Notes: generated by a model not told the origin, from the sequence alone. DNA of 34,927 nucleotides from Pirellula sp. (GCA_021300155.1 JAJTID010000067.1:1-34927), one strand, 5' to 3'. Counted from the stretch's first letter, positions 1-9,691 are shown. Numbers and translations are program-made.

Positions 1-108
1 CAGGTCGTGGTCCACCCTCAGGTCGTGGTCCACCCTCAGGTCGTGGTCCACCCTCAGGTCGTGGTCCACCCTCAAGTCGCGGTCCGCCTTCAGGTCGCGG
101 TCCTTCTT
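1..108. repeat. Tandem 18-bp repeat coding for GGPRPE
   Basis: Four exact 18-bp units (CAGGTCGTGGTCCACCCT) at 1-72 are followed by two diverged units at 73-108. On the minus strand each unit encodes Gly-Gly-Pro-Arg-Pro-Glu. The array probably continues beyond position 1. Identity is highest at the window edge and decays toward the 5' side of the gene, as expected for recent unit expansion. Confidence 0.9.
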
Positions 109-706
109 CTGGACGGTGAAACCAATTCGGTCCTTGAATTCGTGGAGGAGAAAAAAGTTGAGGCCCCTGAAAGCCAGGCTGTTGACCAAAATGCAAAGGC
201 ATTCCTCTGGCGAACGAGCCCTGTCGTTCAGTTCTCATTTGGCCCTCAATCGATTTCAGCGACCGGCTAATGTTTCGTAGCAACTCCAATTGTTCTTCGC
301 GAAATCGCCTTTCGTCTTCCGAAACGCTATCCTCGCGGCTTGTGCTGTGGCTCTCTGGTTTTCTGAACGATCCAGGGAACGGATGCCCCTCAGGCGCGAA
401 CTGGTGTTTGGGGAATCGCGGTGGACCACGAAATGAGAACGCTGGCATCGAACCTCTGTCGTGCTTGAAATGCGATTCGCTATCACGATCTGGCTTCTTA
501 TGTACTTTGTTCGTCTTTTTGTGTTTTGCGTGTTTTTTGTGTTTTTGCTTGACGTCTTCGTCGTCATCATCATCGTCATCTTCTTCAAGCATAATTTCTG
601 GAGCCGTGACTTCGGTAACTCCAAATGCAGCCGGGCAATTGATAGCAAAGAACGGTGCAGCGCCGAGCCCTGCAGCAAGCAAAAAACGTGACCACTTCAA
701 ACGCAT
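1..706 (-). CDS. Secreted Asp/Lys/His-rich protein with GGPRPE repeats (3' end outside window)
   Basis: The frame is open from an ATG at 706 to the window edge, about 235 codons with no stop, so the C-terminus is missing. The start is well placed: GGAGGTGA lies four bases upstream (711-718). Residues 1-28 look like a signal peptide (MRLKWSRFLLAAGLGAAPFF, then a short small-residue stretch). Next come an acidic run of about ten Asp/Glu, a Lys/His-rich stretch (HKKHAKHKK), a Pro-rich linker, a short helical segment near residues 135-155 (RRFREEQLELLRNISRSLK) and then hexapeptide repeats GGPRPE that continue off the window. I recognise no family. The alternating acidic and basic clusters suggest an exported metal- or polyanion-binding protein, which is inference only. 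The overlapping frames on the other strand rich in Ser, Val or Phe are shadows of the repeats. Confidence 0.75.
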   Translation of the reverse strand, partial: MRLKWSRFLLAAGLGAAPFFAINCPAAFGVTEVTAPEIMLEEDDDDDDDEDVKQKHKKHAKHKKTNKVHKKPDRDSESHFKHDRGSMPAFSFRGPPRFPKHQFAPEGHPFPGSFRKPESHSTSREDSVSEDERRFREEQLELLRNISRSLKSIEGQMRTERQGSFARGMPLHFGQQPGFQGPQLFSPPRIQGPNWFHRPEEGPRPEGGPRLEGGPRPEGGPRPEGGPRPEGGPRP

Positions 707-1104
707 GATTTCACCTCCAGGAGTATCGGAACAAACAAATTTCTAAATCAAAAAGTTGCTCAGTCGGGATCGGATGACCATTTAAACACGGTACACCACA
801 AAATGTCCCGCTAGATCCTACCAACAAATCGAAAGAAAAGTTGCCCCATCTCTCCCGTTCTTCCCAGTGGTCAATCTGCAGCAAATCCTCATCCATTCTC
901 CAAGCGTAACAACAGGAACGGCCACGATAGGGACTATCATCATTTCCTAGAGATGGCATTACATATAGACAGCCCGGACGACCGAAAACGAAGCAGTGGA
1001 GTCGATGTCGTGTCATGTTTTGCCTCGAAGGGGCAGGTTGATTCGTCACGGCCGTCAATGTTGGAACACGTCGGAACCCAATGGGTTGATCAGAGGGACC
1101 AGGG
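707..1104. other. Intergenic region between divergent genes
   Basis: About 400 bases separate the two divergent genes and should hold both promoters. I see no RNA gene and no convincing promoter pair. A 115-codon minus-strand frame (1058-711) ends just before the ribosome binding site of the 706 gene, but its Cys-rich, low-structure product and lack of a start signal make it doubtful. Confidence 0.5.
711..718 (-). promoter_or_regulatory. Shine-Dalgarno site fixing the start at 706
   Basis: The minus strand reads GGAGGTGA, four bases before the ATG at 706. It is one of the few strong ribosome binding sites in this window and supports this start over the overlapping frame that begins near 678. 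Confidence 0.7.
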
Positions 1105-3675
1105 ATGGTACGAGAGACGACTCGAGCTGCACGGGGTTGGGCCTATGCGATTCTTATCGCAATATGCTTGATTCTCATTTTTTACGTTAGCAGCAATTTT
1201 GCGGAATCGAAACGAATGCGTCAGTTTCGAGATCCTAGAACGGCAGTTCTGACGGCCGCATCCACGGTTGGAAAAGTAAATTCCAACATTGCAACCGAAG
1301 ATCTTCCGCTGGATATTGAACCGCTTGACCAAATCTTGCAAGGTTCATCATGGAAAGATTACCGGTCGAGCGGAGGCCATTCCATTACACTCATGGAACC
1401 GCCAGCAGGAGTCAAGCTCCTCGCACCCATGCGTGGTACTATCTCCAATGAGGAAGCTACCTACGGTAGAAGCCCAAACCGGCTAGCCGAGGATTCCGCA
1501 CAACAGATTCAAACCAATGCCTCGCTTGTTTCGGCAACTCGCATCGATGACTCCACCAAGGCTGGAATTGTAACTGCTGAAGTTGAGTCCCCCTCGATTC
1601 AGGTGGCTCGGCGCACCTGGCCTCATTCGATTCAACTTCGCGATCAGCTCAATGAAGCCTTTGACAAAGCGAATAGCGAGAGAAATAAAGCAGTCGTCGA
1701 ATGGCTAAATAATGTATCGACCGCGATGGAATCCATCTCGCAGGAGGAGTTAAGATCGGAAAATTCGCGAGCCGGTATCGAAGCGATTAGGTCGCTCGCA
1801 CTGGAAGGAACAGTCCTATCTCAATCCCAGATGGCAGAAGCACCCGAATTGGCTTCTGTTGTCGCAAGGGTTGCTTATTCCATAGAGCGACGTGGGGCAG
1901 TTTGGTCTACTATTCATCTGTGCGTTTCCGAGGGCAAGAATGTAAGCTCCTATCGAAAACATCAACTGAGCAACGAATCCCTTCTTGAAAAGCTCGACAT
2001 TCTGGAACGAGAACTGTCGAAGACGGGAGACCTCGAAAACTGGAAGAACTATTTGTTGCTCGATCGAATCAGGACAATGACCCAGCAAGGGTTGGATGGA
2101 TCAGAATCCCAAGTGGAAACAGCGAGAACGCTTCTGACAAGAGTCATGTTGACAAACGTCCGGGATTCTCAGAAACGCATACTGACATCACCGGAGGTGG
2201 GACAACTTGCAGACCTACTACATCCTTTGGCAATCGGGCCAGTGGACTATATGAGACTGCTCGATGACATTGAAACACTAGAAGCAGCCCCAACGCATCG
2301 ATGCAGCCGTAGTTTGTCCGAAGCCATGCAGTGCCTTCGATTCTCCGAGCACCCGGCGCAAGTGGCAATTAGCAACGCAATCAATTCGCATTATCGCAAC
2401 GCGAATATTCGGATCGCGGTCTCCGAAGATTTTGTGAATCGAATGTTACCACAACAGAAAGTGACACAAAAACCCGTCCGACAGACGATTCTCGGTGCGC
2501 AGACGCGTGGTGCAAGTCAAATCGCAACTCAACTCAAGATCAATTTTGAGCCAGATCCAAAGGCATGGCGCGTATCCATTAGTCTGAACGGTAACATCAA
2601 TAGCGATACTCGTTCCAGTCGGAATGGTGCCACATTCTACAACTCTTCAAAAGCACACGTTGAAGCCGCACGCGAAGTCAGAATCGAACCTTCCGGTTTC
2701 CAAGTGGACGGTATACCTGCTACCGTTCGTTCAAGTGATGCTCTTCGTAAATTCTCAACAGACTGGGATGAACTGCCATTCGTTGGCTCTATCATCCGAA
2801 GCATCGCCCACCAAGAATTTGTCGAATCAAGACCCATTGCAAGGCGAATTACTCATTCGACAATCGCTAAAGAGACAGACAAAGAGTTCGATGCCCAGCT
2901 ACAGAACAAACTCCAAGCCTCTCAAGACCAACTCGAACAACGGGTCATCGGGCCTCTCATGGGCCTCGATCTACATCCGATGATCGTGGACATGCAATCC
3001 ACGGACTCACGACTGATTGTTCGGTATCGAGTCGCGAGTGAAGATCAAACATCCGCACATTCTCCTCGACCGCTCGCACCTAGTGACAGTCTTGTTTCAA
3101 TTCAGATTCATCAATCAGCACTGAACAACGCAGCATGCCAAGTGGTTCGCTCGGACCGCGATTGGACCGCGCAGGAACTTGCAGATCAGATCGCCGATAT
3201 CCTCAAGCAACCAAAGCAATCGATCGGAGTCGAACAAGGCGACGACGTCACTGTTCGATTTCACCCGAACAACCCAATTACGGTGGAATTTGAGAAAGGA
3301 CAGTTGTGGTTGACTCTCAGGATCGACTCCCTCGAACAACCTGGGCGAGTTCACCTGAAAAACTTTACGATCCGGACGGCATACAGCCCGTCGGCAAAGG
3401 GACTTGATGCTCGATTGGAACGGGATGGCGTCATCAGTGTAGATGGATACAAACTTGGACAAAAAGATAAGCTCGCTTTGCGAATGATCTTTGCCAAAGT
3501 CCTCGCGAATCGCGACTCGATTCCGGTGACCGCAGACTTCCTTCTGAAAGACAAACGTGCCGCTGGCCTTGCTGTTTCGCAGCTTGAGATGCGCGATGGC
3601 TGGCTTGCCGTTGCCGTAAGCGACGAACAATCACCTCACATCGCTTCGGTTCCACAATCCAGCAAGAACCGTTAG
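1105..3675 (+). CDS. Large N-terminally membrane-anchored protein of unknown function
   Basis: 856 residues. The first 30 contain one hydrophobic helix (about 12-30, YAILIAICLILIFYVSS) after a basic N-terminus, giving a signal anchor with the bulk of the protein outside the cytoplasm. The rest is soluble, with a mainly helical first half (about 170-420) and a mixed second half. I recognise no enzyme motif. The part around residues 450-620 (surface-type beta segments, then a helical stretch of Gln and Arg) resembles large hypothetical proteins that are common in planctomycetes, but this is from memory of the style and not a domain hit. The start is the first ATG before the anchor helix, with a weak AGAGGG upstream. 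The gene is monocistronic and converges on aceF through a hairpin. Confidence 0.8.
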   Translation: MVRETTRAARGWAYAILIAICLILIFYVSSNFAESKRMRQFRDPRTAVLTAASTVGKVNSNIATEDLPLDIEPLDQILQGSSWKDYRSSGGHSITLMEPPAGVKLLAPMRGTISNEEATYGRSPNRLAEDSAQQIQTNASLVSATRIDDSTKAGIVTAEVESPSIQVARRTWPHSIQLRDQLNEAFDKANSERNKAVVEWLNNVSTAMESISQEELRSENSRAGIEAIRSLALEGTVLSQSQMAEAPELASVVARVAYSIERRGAVWSTIHLCVSEGKNVSSYRKHQLSNESLLEKLDILERELSKTGDLENWKNYLLLDRIRTMTQQGLDGSESQVETARTLLTRVMLTNVRDSQKRILTSPEVGQLADLLHPLAIGPVDYMRLLDDIETLEAAPTHRCSRSLSEAMQCLRFSEHPAQVAISNAINSHYRNANIRIAVSEDFVNRMLPQQKVTQKPVRQTILGAQTRGASQIATQLKINFEPDPKAWRVSISLNGNINSDTRSSRNGATFYNSSKAHVEAAREVRIEPSGFQVDGIPATVRSSDALRKFSTDWDELPFVGSIIRSIAHQEFVESRPIARRITHSTIAKETDKEFDAQLQNKLQASQDQLEQRVIGPLMGLDLHPMIVDMQSTDSRLIVRYRVASEDQTSAHSPRPLAPSDSLVSIQIHQSALNNAACQVVRSDRDWTAQELADQIADILKQPKQSIGVEQGDDVTVRFHPNNPITVEFEKGQLWLTLRIDSLEQPGRVHLKNFTIRTAYSPSAKGLDARLERDGVISVDGYKLGQKDKLALRMIFAKVLANRDSIPVTADFLLKDKRAAGLAVSQLEMRDGWLAVAVSDEQSPHIASVPQSSKNR

Positions 3676-3680
3676 CACCT

Positions 3681-3712
3681 AATGCCAGATCCTCTAATGA
3701 CGATCTGGCATT
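3681..3712. terminator. Bidirectional hairpin between convergent genes
   Basis: AATGCCAGATC (3681-3691) and GATCTGGCATT (3702-3712) form a perfect 11-bp stem with a 10-base loop. It lies 5 bases after the stop of the 856-residue gene and 21 bases after the end of aceF on the other strand. The T-tracts are short, so the terminator is weak by the E. coli standard, but position and symmetry fit a shared one. Confidence 0.65.
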
Positions 3713-3733
3713 TATGACGGGATAGCTGACCTT

Positions 3734-5164
3734 CTAGATCGCGAGCAACAGGCGGCTAGGAGCTTCCAAATACGCGATGATGTCGTTGAGGAAACGAGCC
3801 GCAGTAGCACCATCCACCAATCGATGGTCATATGCCAAACTCAAAGGCATCATCAAGCGTGGCTTGATGCTATCGTCATCCATGACCACAGGGAGCTTTC
3901 GGGATCGTCCAACAAGTAGAATTGCCACCTCAGGTACATTGACGATTGGGGTTGAATACGTTCCACCAATCGCGCCGAGATTGCTGATCGTAAAGGTCCC
4001 ACCGCGAAGATCGCTTACCGCGAAATCATTGTTGCGAACTCGTGTCGCCAAGTCGGATAGACCATACGCGATGTCTGGTATCGACATCTTGTCAGCATTC
4101 TTTAGCGTCGGAACCACCAGTCCCCTCTCGCTATCGATCGCAATTCCCAAGTTGACATAATCCTTGTAGATGATTTGCTCGTTCTCCATGTCGATGTTGG
4201 CATTCAACGATGGATGATGCTTCAAAGCGGTTGCGACGGCTTTGATCAAAAAGGGCATCGTGGTCAGTTTGATACCGCGAACTGCATAATCATCTTTGCT
4301 CGTTTGACGGAACGCTTCTAGTTCGGTCACGTCGGCATCGTCAAAGTTGACCACGCGAGGAACGTTCTCCCAAGAGCGGTGCATTTGAGCGGCAATCGTC
4401 TTTCGAATTTTGGTCATTCGATCCACACGAATCGGACCGTAGTCGTCGTTGGATACCACTCCAGGAAGGGATGCTTGGCCTTTGCCACTCCCTTTGTCAC
4501 TTGGCGAGTGAGGCACTGGAGAAGGTGCTGCTACGGCGGCCGGAGTTCGCGCGGTTTGGTTCGCCGTTCGTACGACGGTCAGCACGTCTTCTCGCGTAAT
4601 CCGTCCGCTCTCGCCAGTCCCCGTAACGGAAGCTAGGTCGACACCAACTTCACGAGCAAATCTGCGCACGGCTGGCCCCGCAGGAATTACGTCATCCGCA
4701 AAAGGAGTCCCTGCGTCCGCTGCAGGAGCAGCACTTTGAACAACAGGCTGCGCCGGAGCTGGCGGTACAACCAAGGGTGCCGCCACTGGAACCGGAGCTA
4801 CACGAACGGGCTCGGCTTTTGGTGGCGGTGGCACTACGGCTTGGGCCACTGGAGCCACTGCAGCAGGGGCGGGTGGCGGCGTAACAGGCGCGGCCGGTTT
4901 GGGAGCCGCAGCAGGAGCAGCTCCACCTACCGCTTCGATGATGGCGATCACGCCGCCGATCGGAACCGTCTGCCCTTCCTTGACAGCGATGCTCAATATT
5001 TTTCCCGCCGCCGGCGACGGGACGGAGACCGTCGCTTTGTCGGTTTCCATTTCGACCAATGACTGCTCTTTTTTGACGACATCCCCTACCTTGACCAAGA
5101 TTTCGAGAACATCGCCCGATTCAATACCTTCGCCCAACGATGGAAGCTTGATTTCTGTTGACAT
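3734..5164 (-). CDS. aceF: Dihydrolipoamide acetyltransferase, E2 of pyruvate dehydrogenase
   Basis: 476 residues. E2 transfers the acetyl group from lipoyl to CoA in the cytoplasmic pyruvate dehydrogenase complex. One lipoyl domain spans about 1-78, with the lipoylated Lys43 in METDKATV. A long Ala/Pro linker (about 80-155) leads to a peripheral subunit-binding domain (about 156-200, PAGPAVRRFAREVGVDL), a second linker, and the acyltransferase core from about 245. The core carries the active-site motif YDHRLVDG with His447 and Asp451. The frame stays open upstream to 5371, but the lipoyl domain begins at the ATG at 5164 and the upstream part lies inside the end of aceE, so 5164 is the start. 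It lies 124 bases after aceE and is presumably co-transcribed. Only one lipoyl domain is present, against three in E. coli. No E3 gene is in the window. Confidence 0.95.
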   Translation of the reverse strand: MSTEIKLPSLGEGIESGDVLEILVKVGDVVKKEQSLVEMETDKATVSVPSPAAGKILSIAVKEGQTVPIGGVIAIIEAVGGAAPAAAPKPAAPVTPPPAPAAVAPVAQAVVPPPPKAEPVRVAPVPVAAPLVVPPAPAQPVVQSAAPAADAGTPFADDVIPAGPAVRRFAREVGVDLASVTGTGESGRITREDVLTVVRTANQTARTPAAVAAPSPVPHSPSDKGSGKGQASLPGVVSNDDYGPIRVDRMTKIRKTIAAQMHRSWENVPRVVNFDDADVTELEAFRQTSKDDYAVRGIKLTTMPFLIKAVATALKHHPSLNANIDMENEQIIYKDYVNLGIAIDSERGLVVPTLKNADKMSIPDIAYGLSDLATRVRNNDFAVSDLRGGTFTISNLGAIGGTYSTPIVNVPEVAILLVGRSRKLPVVMDDDSIKPRLMMPLSLAYDHRLVDGATAARFLNDIIAYLEAPSRLLLAI

Positions 5165-5288
5165 TATGCTGATTATGCTGGCTCTAAAGTGGGTTGCTAT
5201 TCGGTTCAATGAGGGACATCCCTCGGAGCAGGACACATAAAAATCTCGCGTCCTGCAACACTCTGAATCTATACGTGAACTTTGAATC

Positions 5289-8042
5289 TTAAGTGAACAA
5301 TGGGTTTGGCTTCTCGGAATCGAATCCCAAGTCCTTGATCGCTTGTGCAACAGTGCTTGTCGAAACGACACCGGTCTTGCTCAAACGATAAAGTGCAGCA
5401 ATGGTGATCGATGCCGCATCGACTTCGAAATGTCGTCGAAGTGCCGTTCGCGTTTCGCTTCGACCGAGACCGTCTGTTCCTAAAACATAGTAATCTTGGC
5501 TCAAGTAGGGCAAGAGCTGTTCCCCTACAGCACGTACATTGTCGCTTGCGGAGATGATAGGACCGTTTACACCATTCAAAACCGTCTCGATATAGGACTT
5601 CTTGGCCGGTTGATCGGGGTGCAACATATTCCATCGTTCACACGATTGAGCGTCGCGACGCAATTGTGTATAGCTGGTCACACTCCAAACATCACTTGAG
5701 ATGTTGTACTTTTCCGCCAAGATTGCTTGGGCATCGAGGGCGTAGCGGAGAATCGCACCGCTACCAAAAAGTTGCACTCGAGCCTTCGATCCAGTCGCCT
5801 CTTTCGACGAATACTTGTAGATACCCCGGATGATTCCTTCCTCGACACCGTCTGGCATCGCTGGCATCTCATAGTCTTCGTTATGAACGGTGATGTAATA
5901 GATTCCATCTTCGTTCTCTTGGTACAATCGGCGCATTCCATCTAGGATAATGACCGCCGTCTCGTAGGCCCAAGCTGGGTCATACGCACGCACCGTTGGG
6001 AAGGCCATAGCATTGAGGTGGCTGTGACCATCTTGGTGCTGAAGTCCCTCTCCGTTGAGAGTTGTACGGCCCGCGGTACCTCCAATCAAAAAGCCTTTGG
6101 CTCGCATGTCGGCAGCAGCCCAAATGGAGTCACCAACACGCTGGAAGCCAAACATCGAGTAATAGATGTAGAAAGGAATCATATTGATTCCGTGGGCTGA
6201 GTAAGCTGTCCCGGCTGCATTGAAGCTGCTCATCGAGCCCGCTTCGGTGATTCCCTCTTCGAGAATCTGCCCATCGCGTGCTTCTTTATAGTACGAAAGC
6301 TCGGCGCGATCGATTGGCTCGTACAGTTGCCCTGCGTGTGCATAGATTCCGATCTCTCGGAATAAACCCTCCATACCGAAAGTTCGAGACTCGTCAGGAA
6401 CGATCGGAACAATGTTTGAACCGATCTTCTTGTCCTTTACAAGTCGTCCCAACAACCGGACAAAACCATTCGTTGTGCTTATTGGTTTTCCTTCGTACTG
6501 GGTTTGCATGAACTTCTTGTAGTCCTCGATCGTCGGGACTTCCAATGTCGGATGAGTAATTGGACGGCTTGGTACAGGGCCACCCAATGTTGCACGTCTT
6601 TCCTTCAGGTACTTGATCTCAGTGCTCGTTACGGGAGGCTTGTAGAATGGAGCATTACCTACCTCTTCATCAGAGATCGGAATGCCAAATCGACTGCGGA
6701 ACTCCAGCAGTTCTTTCTCATTCATCTTCTTTTGATTGTGGGCGATGTTCTTGCTTTCACCTGCCTCACCTAGTCCATAACCTTTGATCGTCTTGGCCAA
6801 GATCACCGTGGGCTGACCTTTGTGTTCGACTGCTGCTTTGTATGCGGCGTAAACTTTTTCTGGGTCATGGCCGCCGCGTTTCATCTTCTCGAGCCGCTCG
6901 TCGGAATAGTTTTCGACCAGCTTCAGCAGCTCTGGATACTTTCCGAAGAAGTGTTGGCGAATATAGGCGCCGCCCATACCAACGTATTTTTGATATTGTC
7001 CATCGACGACTTCGGTCATGCGTTGGGCCAACAAACCGGATTCATCTTTCTCAAGAAGTGCATCCCAATCGCTTCCCCAGACCACCTTGATCACATTCCA
7101 ACCCGCTCCGCGGAAGATCGCTTCAAGCTCTTGAATGATCTTGCCGTTTCCTCGCACCGGTCCGTCTAAGCGTTGCAGATTGCAATTAACAACAAAGATC
7201 AGGTTGTCGAGTTTCTCACGCGAAGCGAGCGTAATCGCACCGAGAGTTTCGGGCTCATCGCATTCACCGTCACCCAAGAACGCCCATACTTTTTGTCCCG
7301 TCGTGTCCTTCAATCCGCGATCCTTCAAGTACTCATTAAATCGAGCTTGATAAATCGCCATGATGGGACCAAGCCCCATCGAGACGGTTGGGTACTCCCA
7401 AAAATCTGGCATTAACCAAGGGTGTGGATAGCTGCTCAATCCACCTTCGGGCTGAAGCTCTTGTCGAAAGTTCTCAAGCTTTGTTTCAGTCAATCTCCCT
7501 TCCAAAAACGCTCGCGAGTACATCCCAGGCGATGCGTGACCTTGGAAGTAAATGATATCTCCGTCGTATCCTGACTCGCCGCGTCCTCGGAAGAAATGAT
7601 TGAACGCGACTTCGTAGAGTGTTGCACTACTCGCAAACGTGCTGATGTGTCCACCGACACCTCCACCAATCAATCCTCCATGCCCATCGGTAGTTTTGTT
7701 GGCACGCACCACCATTGCCATCGCATTCCAACGAATGATACTCTTGATACGGCGTTCGGTTTCTCGATTGCCCGGATACGCTGGCTGCTTTTTGACTGGG
7801 ATCGAATTGACGTAGGGTGTCGTGGTCTCGATGGGGATTTCAACCCCTTCTTGGCGAGCGCGATTTTCCAGAGCCTTTACCAAGTAGCGAACGCGTTCTT
7901 CACCTTTACTCTTTAGAACGTAGTCCAGCGACCCTAGCCATTCTCCCGTTTCCGCTGGGTCTAAATCCATCTCTGCTGGTACTTGACCGGATGCAGCCAA
8001 CACCGAAGGGTCGACTTCTCCCATGACTTCTGCGTCCGACAT
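5289..8042 (-). CDS. aceE: Pyruvate dehydrogenase E1 component, homodimeric type
   Basis: 917 residues, the usual size of single-chain E1. It decarboxylates pyruvate with thiamine diphosphate and acetylates the lipoyl arm of E2. The thiamine/Mg motif is clear: GDGE at 257-260 followed by NCN at 286-288 (DNLIFVVNCNLQRLDGPVRG). The N-terminal substrate region GGHISTFASSATLYEVAFNH (131-150) matches the E. coli family. The ATG start at 8042 gives a family-typical N-terminus; the upstream GAGAAAG is only a weak ribosome binding site. First gene of an aceE-aceF pair. The homodimeric E1 shows that this organism does not use the alpha/beta type, at least at this locus. Confidence 0.97.
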   Translation of the reverse strand: MSDAEVMGEVDPSVLAASGQVPAEMDLDPAETGEWLGSLDYVLKSKGEERVRYLVKALENRARQEGVEIPIETTTPYVNSIPVKKQPAYPGNRETERRIKSIIRWNAMAMVVRANKTTDGHGGLIGGGVGGHISTFASSATLYEVAFNHFFRGRGESGYDGDIIYFQGHASPGMYSRAFLEGRLTETKLENFRQELQPEGGLSSYPHPWLMPDFWEYPTVSMGLGPIMAIYQARFNEYLKDRGLKDTTGQKVWAFLGDGECDEPETLGAITLASREKLDNLIFVVNCNLQRLDGPVRGNGKIIQELEAIFRGAGWNVIKVVWGSDWDALLEKDESGLLAQRMTEVVDGQYQKYVGMGGAYIRQHFFGKYPELLKLVENYSDERLEKMKRGGHDPEKVYAAYKAAVEHKGQPTVILAKTIKGYGLGEAGESKNIAHNQKKMNEKELLEFRSRFGIPISDEEVGNAPFYKPPVTSTEIKYLKERRATLGGPVPSRPITHPTLEVPTIEDYKKFMQTQYEGKPISTTNGFVRLLGRLVKDKKIGSNIVPIVPDESRTFGMEGLFREIGIYAHAGQLYEPIDRAELSYYKEARDGQILEEGITEAGSMSSFNAAGTAYSAHGINMIPFYIYYSMFGFQRVGDSIWAAADMRAKGFLIGGTAGRTTLNGEGLQHQDGHSHLNAMAFPTVRAYDPAWAYETAVIILDGMRRLYQENEDGIYYITVHNEDYEMPAMPDGVEEGIIRGIYKYSSKEATGSKARVQLFGSGAILRYALDAQAILAEKYNISSDVWSVTSYTQLRRDAQSCERWNMLHPDQPAKKSYIETVLNGVNGPIISASDNVRAVGEQLLPYLSQDYYVLGTDGLGRSETRTALRRHFEVDAASITIAALYRLSKTGVVSTSTVAQAIKDLGFDSEKPNPLFT

Positions 8043-8393
8043 AAATTGGCTTTCTCAATGATCCAAGGTTCTCAAGCGCAAGCAGACAGTACTACTTCGC
8101 CAGGATAATTGCAAAACCCAAGATTGTCGCCAAAATGCAGCCATCAGTAAAGGTCTCTGTACGCTCTCTGTTAAATACAAAAAACTAATTCCAAAAAACT
8201 TGTCGCGGCGAGAGAAAGAATGTCTTACAGAACGGACTCTAGGCTAGGGGCCAGCCATTGAACCATACCCAAATTGGAGCTTGCGCCAAACCTGCAAGGG
8301 TGACATCATCCACCTTCCACGCAGCATGGCGTCGACAAGTGGCTCCCAACGGCAAAATGATCGACTAAAGAGTTTCTAGATTGATAGCTGAAA
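8043..8393. other. Intergenic region upstream of aceE
   Basis: About 350 bases between argJ (which ends at 8394 on the same strand) and aceE. It should hold the aceE promoter. I found no RNA gene, operator-like palindrome or small gene that I can support. Confidence 0.5.
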
Positions 8394-9599
8394 CTACGTC
8401 GTGTATTCGGAATTGAATCGAACGTACTCGGTATTGAGATCGGTGGTCCAGTGCATCGCTTGCCCAGGTCCGAGGCCGACCTTCAGGTCAATCCGAGTGA
8501 GCTTACTGCCCTTGATCGAGTTGCTGACGGTCGATGCATCAAACGGGAGCGGTTCCCCTTTATCGAATAGTGGCAGGTCGTTGATCCTGAGAGCCGTCAA
8601 ATCTGGCCTCAACGGAACACCCGCAAATCCTGCCGCTGAGACGATTCTACCCCAATTCGGATCTCCGCCAGTGATTGCTGTTTTCACTAGGTTACTTAAT
8701 GCGATGTTCCTCGCAATAGCATCTGCGTCCGCATCGGTATTCGCTCCATGAATGGAAATCTCAATCAGGTGCGTTGCCCCTTCGCCATCATCGGGAATTT
8801 TTTTCGCAAGCTCAATCGCCAACGAAGTCAACTCTGAGGCGAATCGATCTAATTGCTCGCCTGAGAGGGACGGAGATTGTGGACTTGGCTGTGCCGCCAG
8901 AAGTACCAATGAATCATTGGTGCTCATGTGTCCTTCGACGCTGATGCAATTGAATGATTTGTTCGCGGCTGCCTGCAACAAACGCTGTGCCTCCGCTGGC
9001 TCAAGCGGTGCATCTGTAATGATGATGGCAAGCATTGTCGCCATCTTTGGGCCAATCATTCCTGCCCCTTTGCACATCCCAACGATGTGCGTCGTTCTAT
9101 TGCCCAATTCAAAGGTGCGCTCCGAAACTTTCCGTGCGATATCAGTTGTGAGAATGCCATCGCATGCATTAAGGAATCCAGATTCGGAAGCGGCTAACTC
9201 TTTCGCAGCAAGCTCAATGCCCAATGCGACTTTTTGCATTGGCAGAAAGCGACCAATCACCCCAGTGCTCATCACTACGAACTGCTCCCCCCGCAGCCCA
9301 CCTTTTGGGTCGATCGCCTTTGCCGCCAGTTCAGTCATCGCCATTGCATCCTTGCTTCCTTGCGCACCGGTGCAAGCGTTTGCATTGCCACTATTTACCA
9401 CGATGCCTCGAACTGTGTTCGAAGGCGTTCTGGATCGCGACAAAACAACGGGAGCAGCGACGACCTGATTGGTCGTGTAGACCCCCGCAGCAACGCACGG
9501 AATATCCGAAACGATCAACGTCACGTCTTTCGCACCCGATTTGCTTTTGATACCAGCGGACACACCTGCAAAACGAAAACCTATCGGGAGATGAACCAT
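8394..9599 (-). CDS. argJ: Glutamate N-acetyltransferase / amino-acid N-acetyltransferase ArgJ
   Basis: 401 residues, normal for the family. ArgJ moves the acetyl group from N-acetylornithine to glutamate (cyclic arginine pathway); bifunctional forms also use acetyl-CoA. The N-terminal motif GFRFAGVSAGIK (7-18), STGVIG (111-116) and the autoprocessing site CKGAGMIGPKMATML are present, with the expected nucleophile Thr188 that splits the chain into alpha and beta. The C-terminus ends in the family-typical NSEYTT. The sequence does not show whether it also has the acetyl-CoA activity. It stands alone, with no other arg gene near it, and has no clear Shine-Dalgarno; a 25-bp tandem duplication lies just upstream. 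Confidence 0.95.
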   Translation of the reverse strand: MVHLPIGFRFAGVSAGIKSKSGAKDVTLIVSDIPCVAAGVYTTNQVVAAPVVLSRSRTPSNTVRGIVVNSGNANACTGAQGSKDAMAMTELAAKAIDPKGGLRGEQFVVMSTGVIGRFLPMQKVALGIELAAKELAASESGFLNACDGILTTDIARKVSERTFELGNRTTHIVGMCKGAGMIGPKMATMLAIIITDAPLEPAEAQRLLQAAANKSFNCISVEGHMSTNDSLVLLAAQPSPQSPSLSGEQLDRFASELTSLAIELAKKIPDDGEGATHLIEISIHGANTDADADAIARNIALSNLVKTAITGGDPNWGRIVSAAGFAGVPLRPDLTALRINDLPLFDKGEPLPFDASTVSNSIKGSKLTRIDLKVGLGPGQAMHWTTDLNTEYVRFNSEYTT

Positions 9600-9621
9600 G
9601 CTATGTACTGCGAATTGGTAC

Positions 9622-9670
9622 TTGGAGAGGAAAGTAGTGTGATAATTTGGAGAGGAAAGTAGTGTGATAA
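9622..9670. repeat. 25-bp tandem duplication upstream of argJ
   Basis: TTGGAGAGGAAAGTAGTGTG plus ATAA occurs at 9622-9645 and again at 9647-9670, identical over 24 bases. It fills most of the argJ upstream region, 23 bases from its start codon, on the argJ side of the end of the DUF3419 gene. Confidence 0.9.
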
Positions 9671-9691
9671 GACTGTGCTAAAACGACAGGA

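Noticed and set aside
1-108. CRISPR array reading of the 18-bp repeats
   Set aside because: There are no spacers; the units are contiguous and in frame within a coding sequence.
711-1058. 115-codon minus-strand frame directly before the gene starting at 706
   Set aside because: Cys-rich text without domain-like pattern, no start signal, and it lies where the divergent promoters should be.
5165-5371. 69-codon upstream extension of aceF
   Set aside because: It overlaps the end of aceE and is not protein-like; the lipoyl domain starts at the ATG at 5164.
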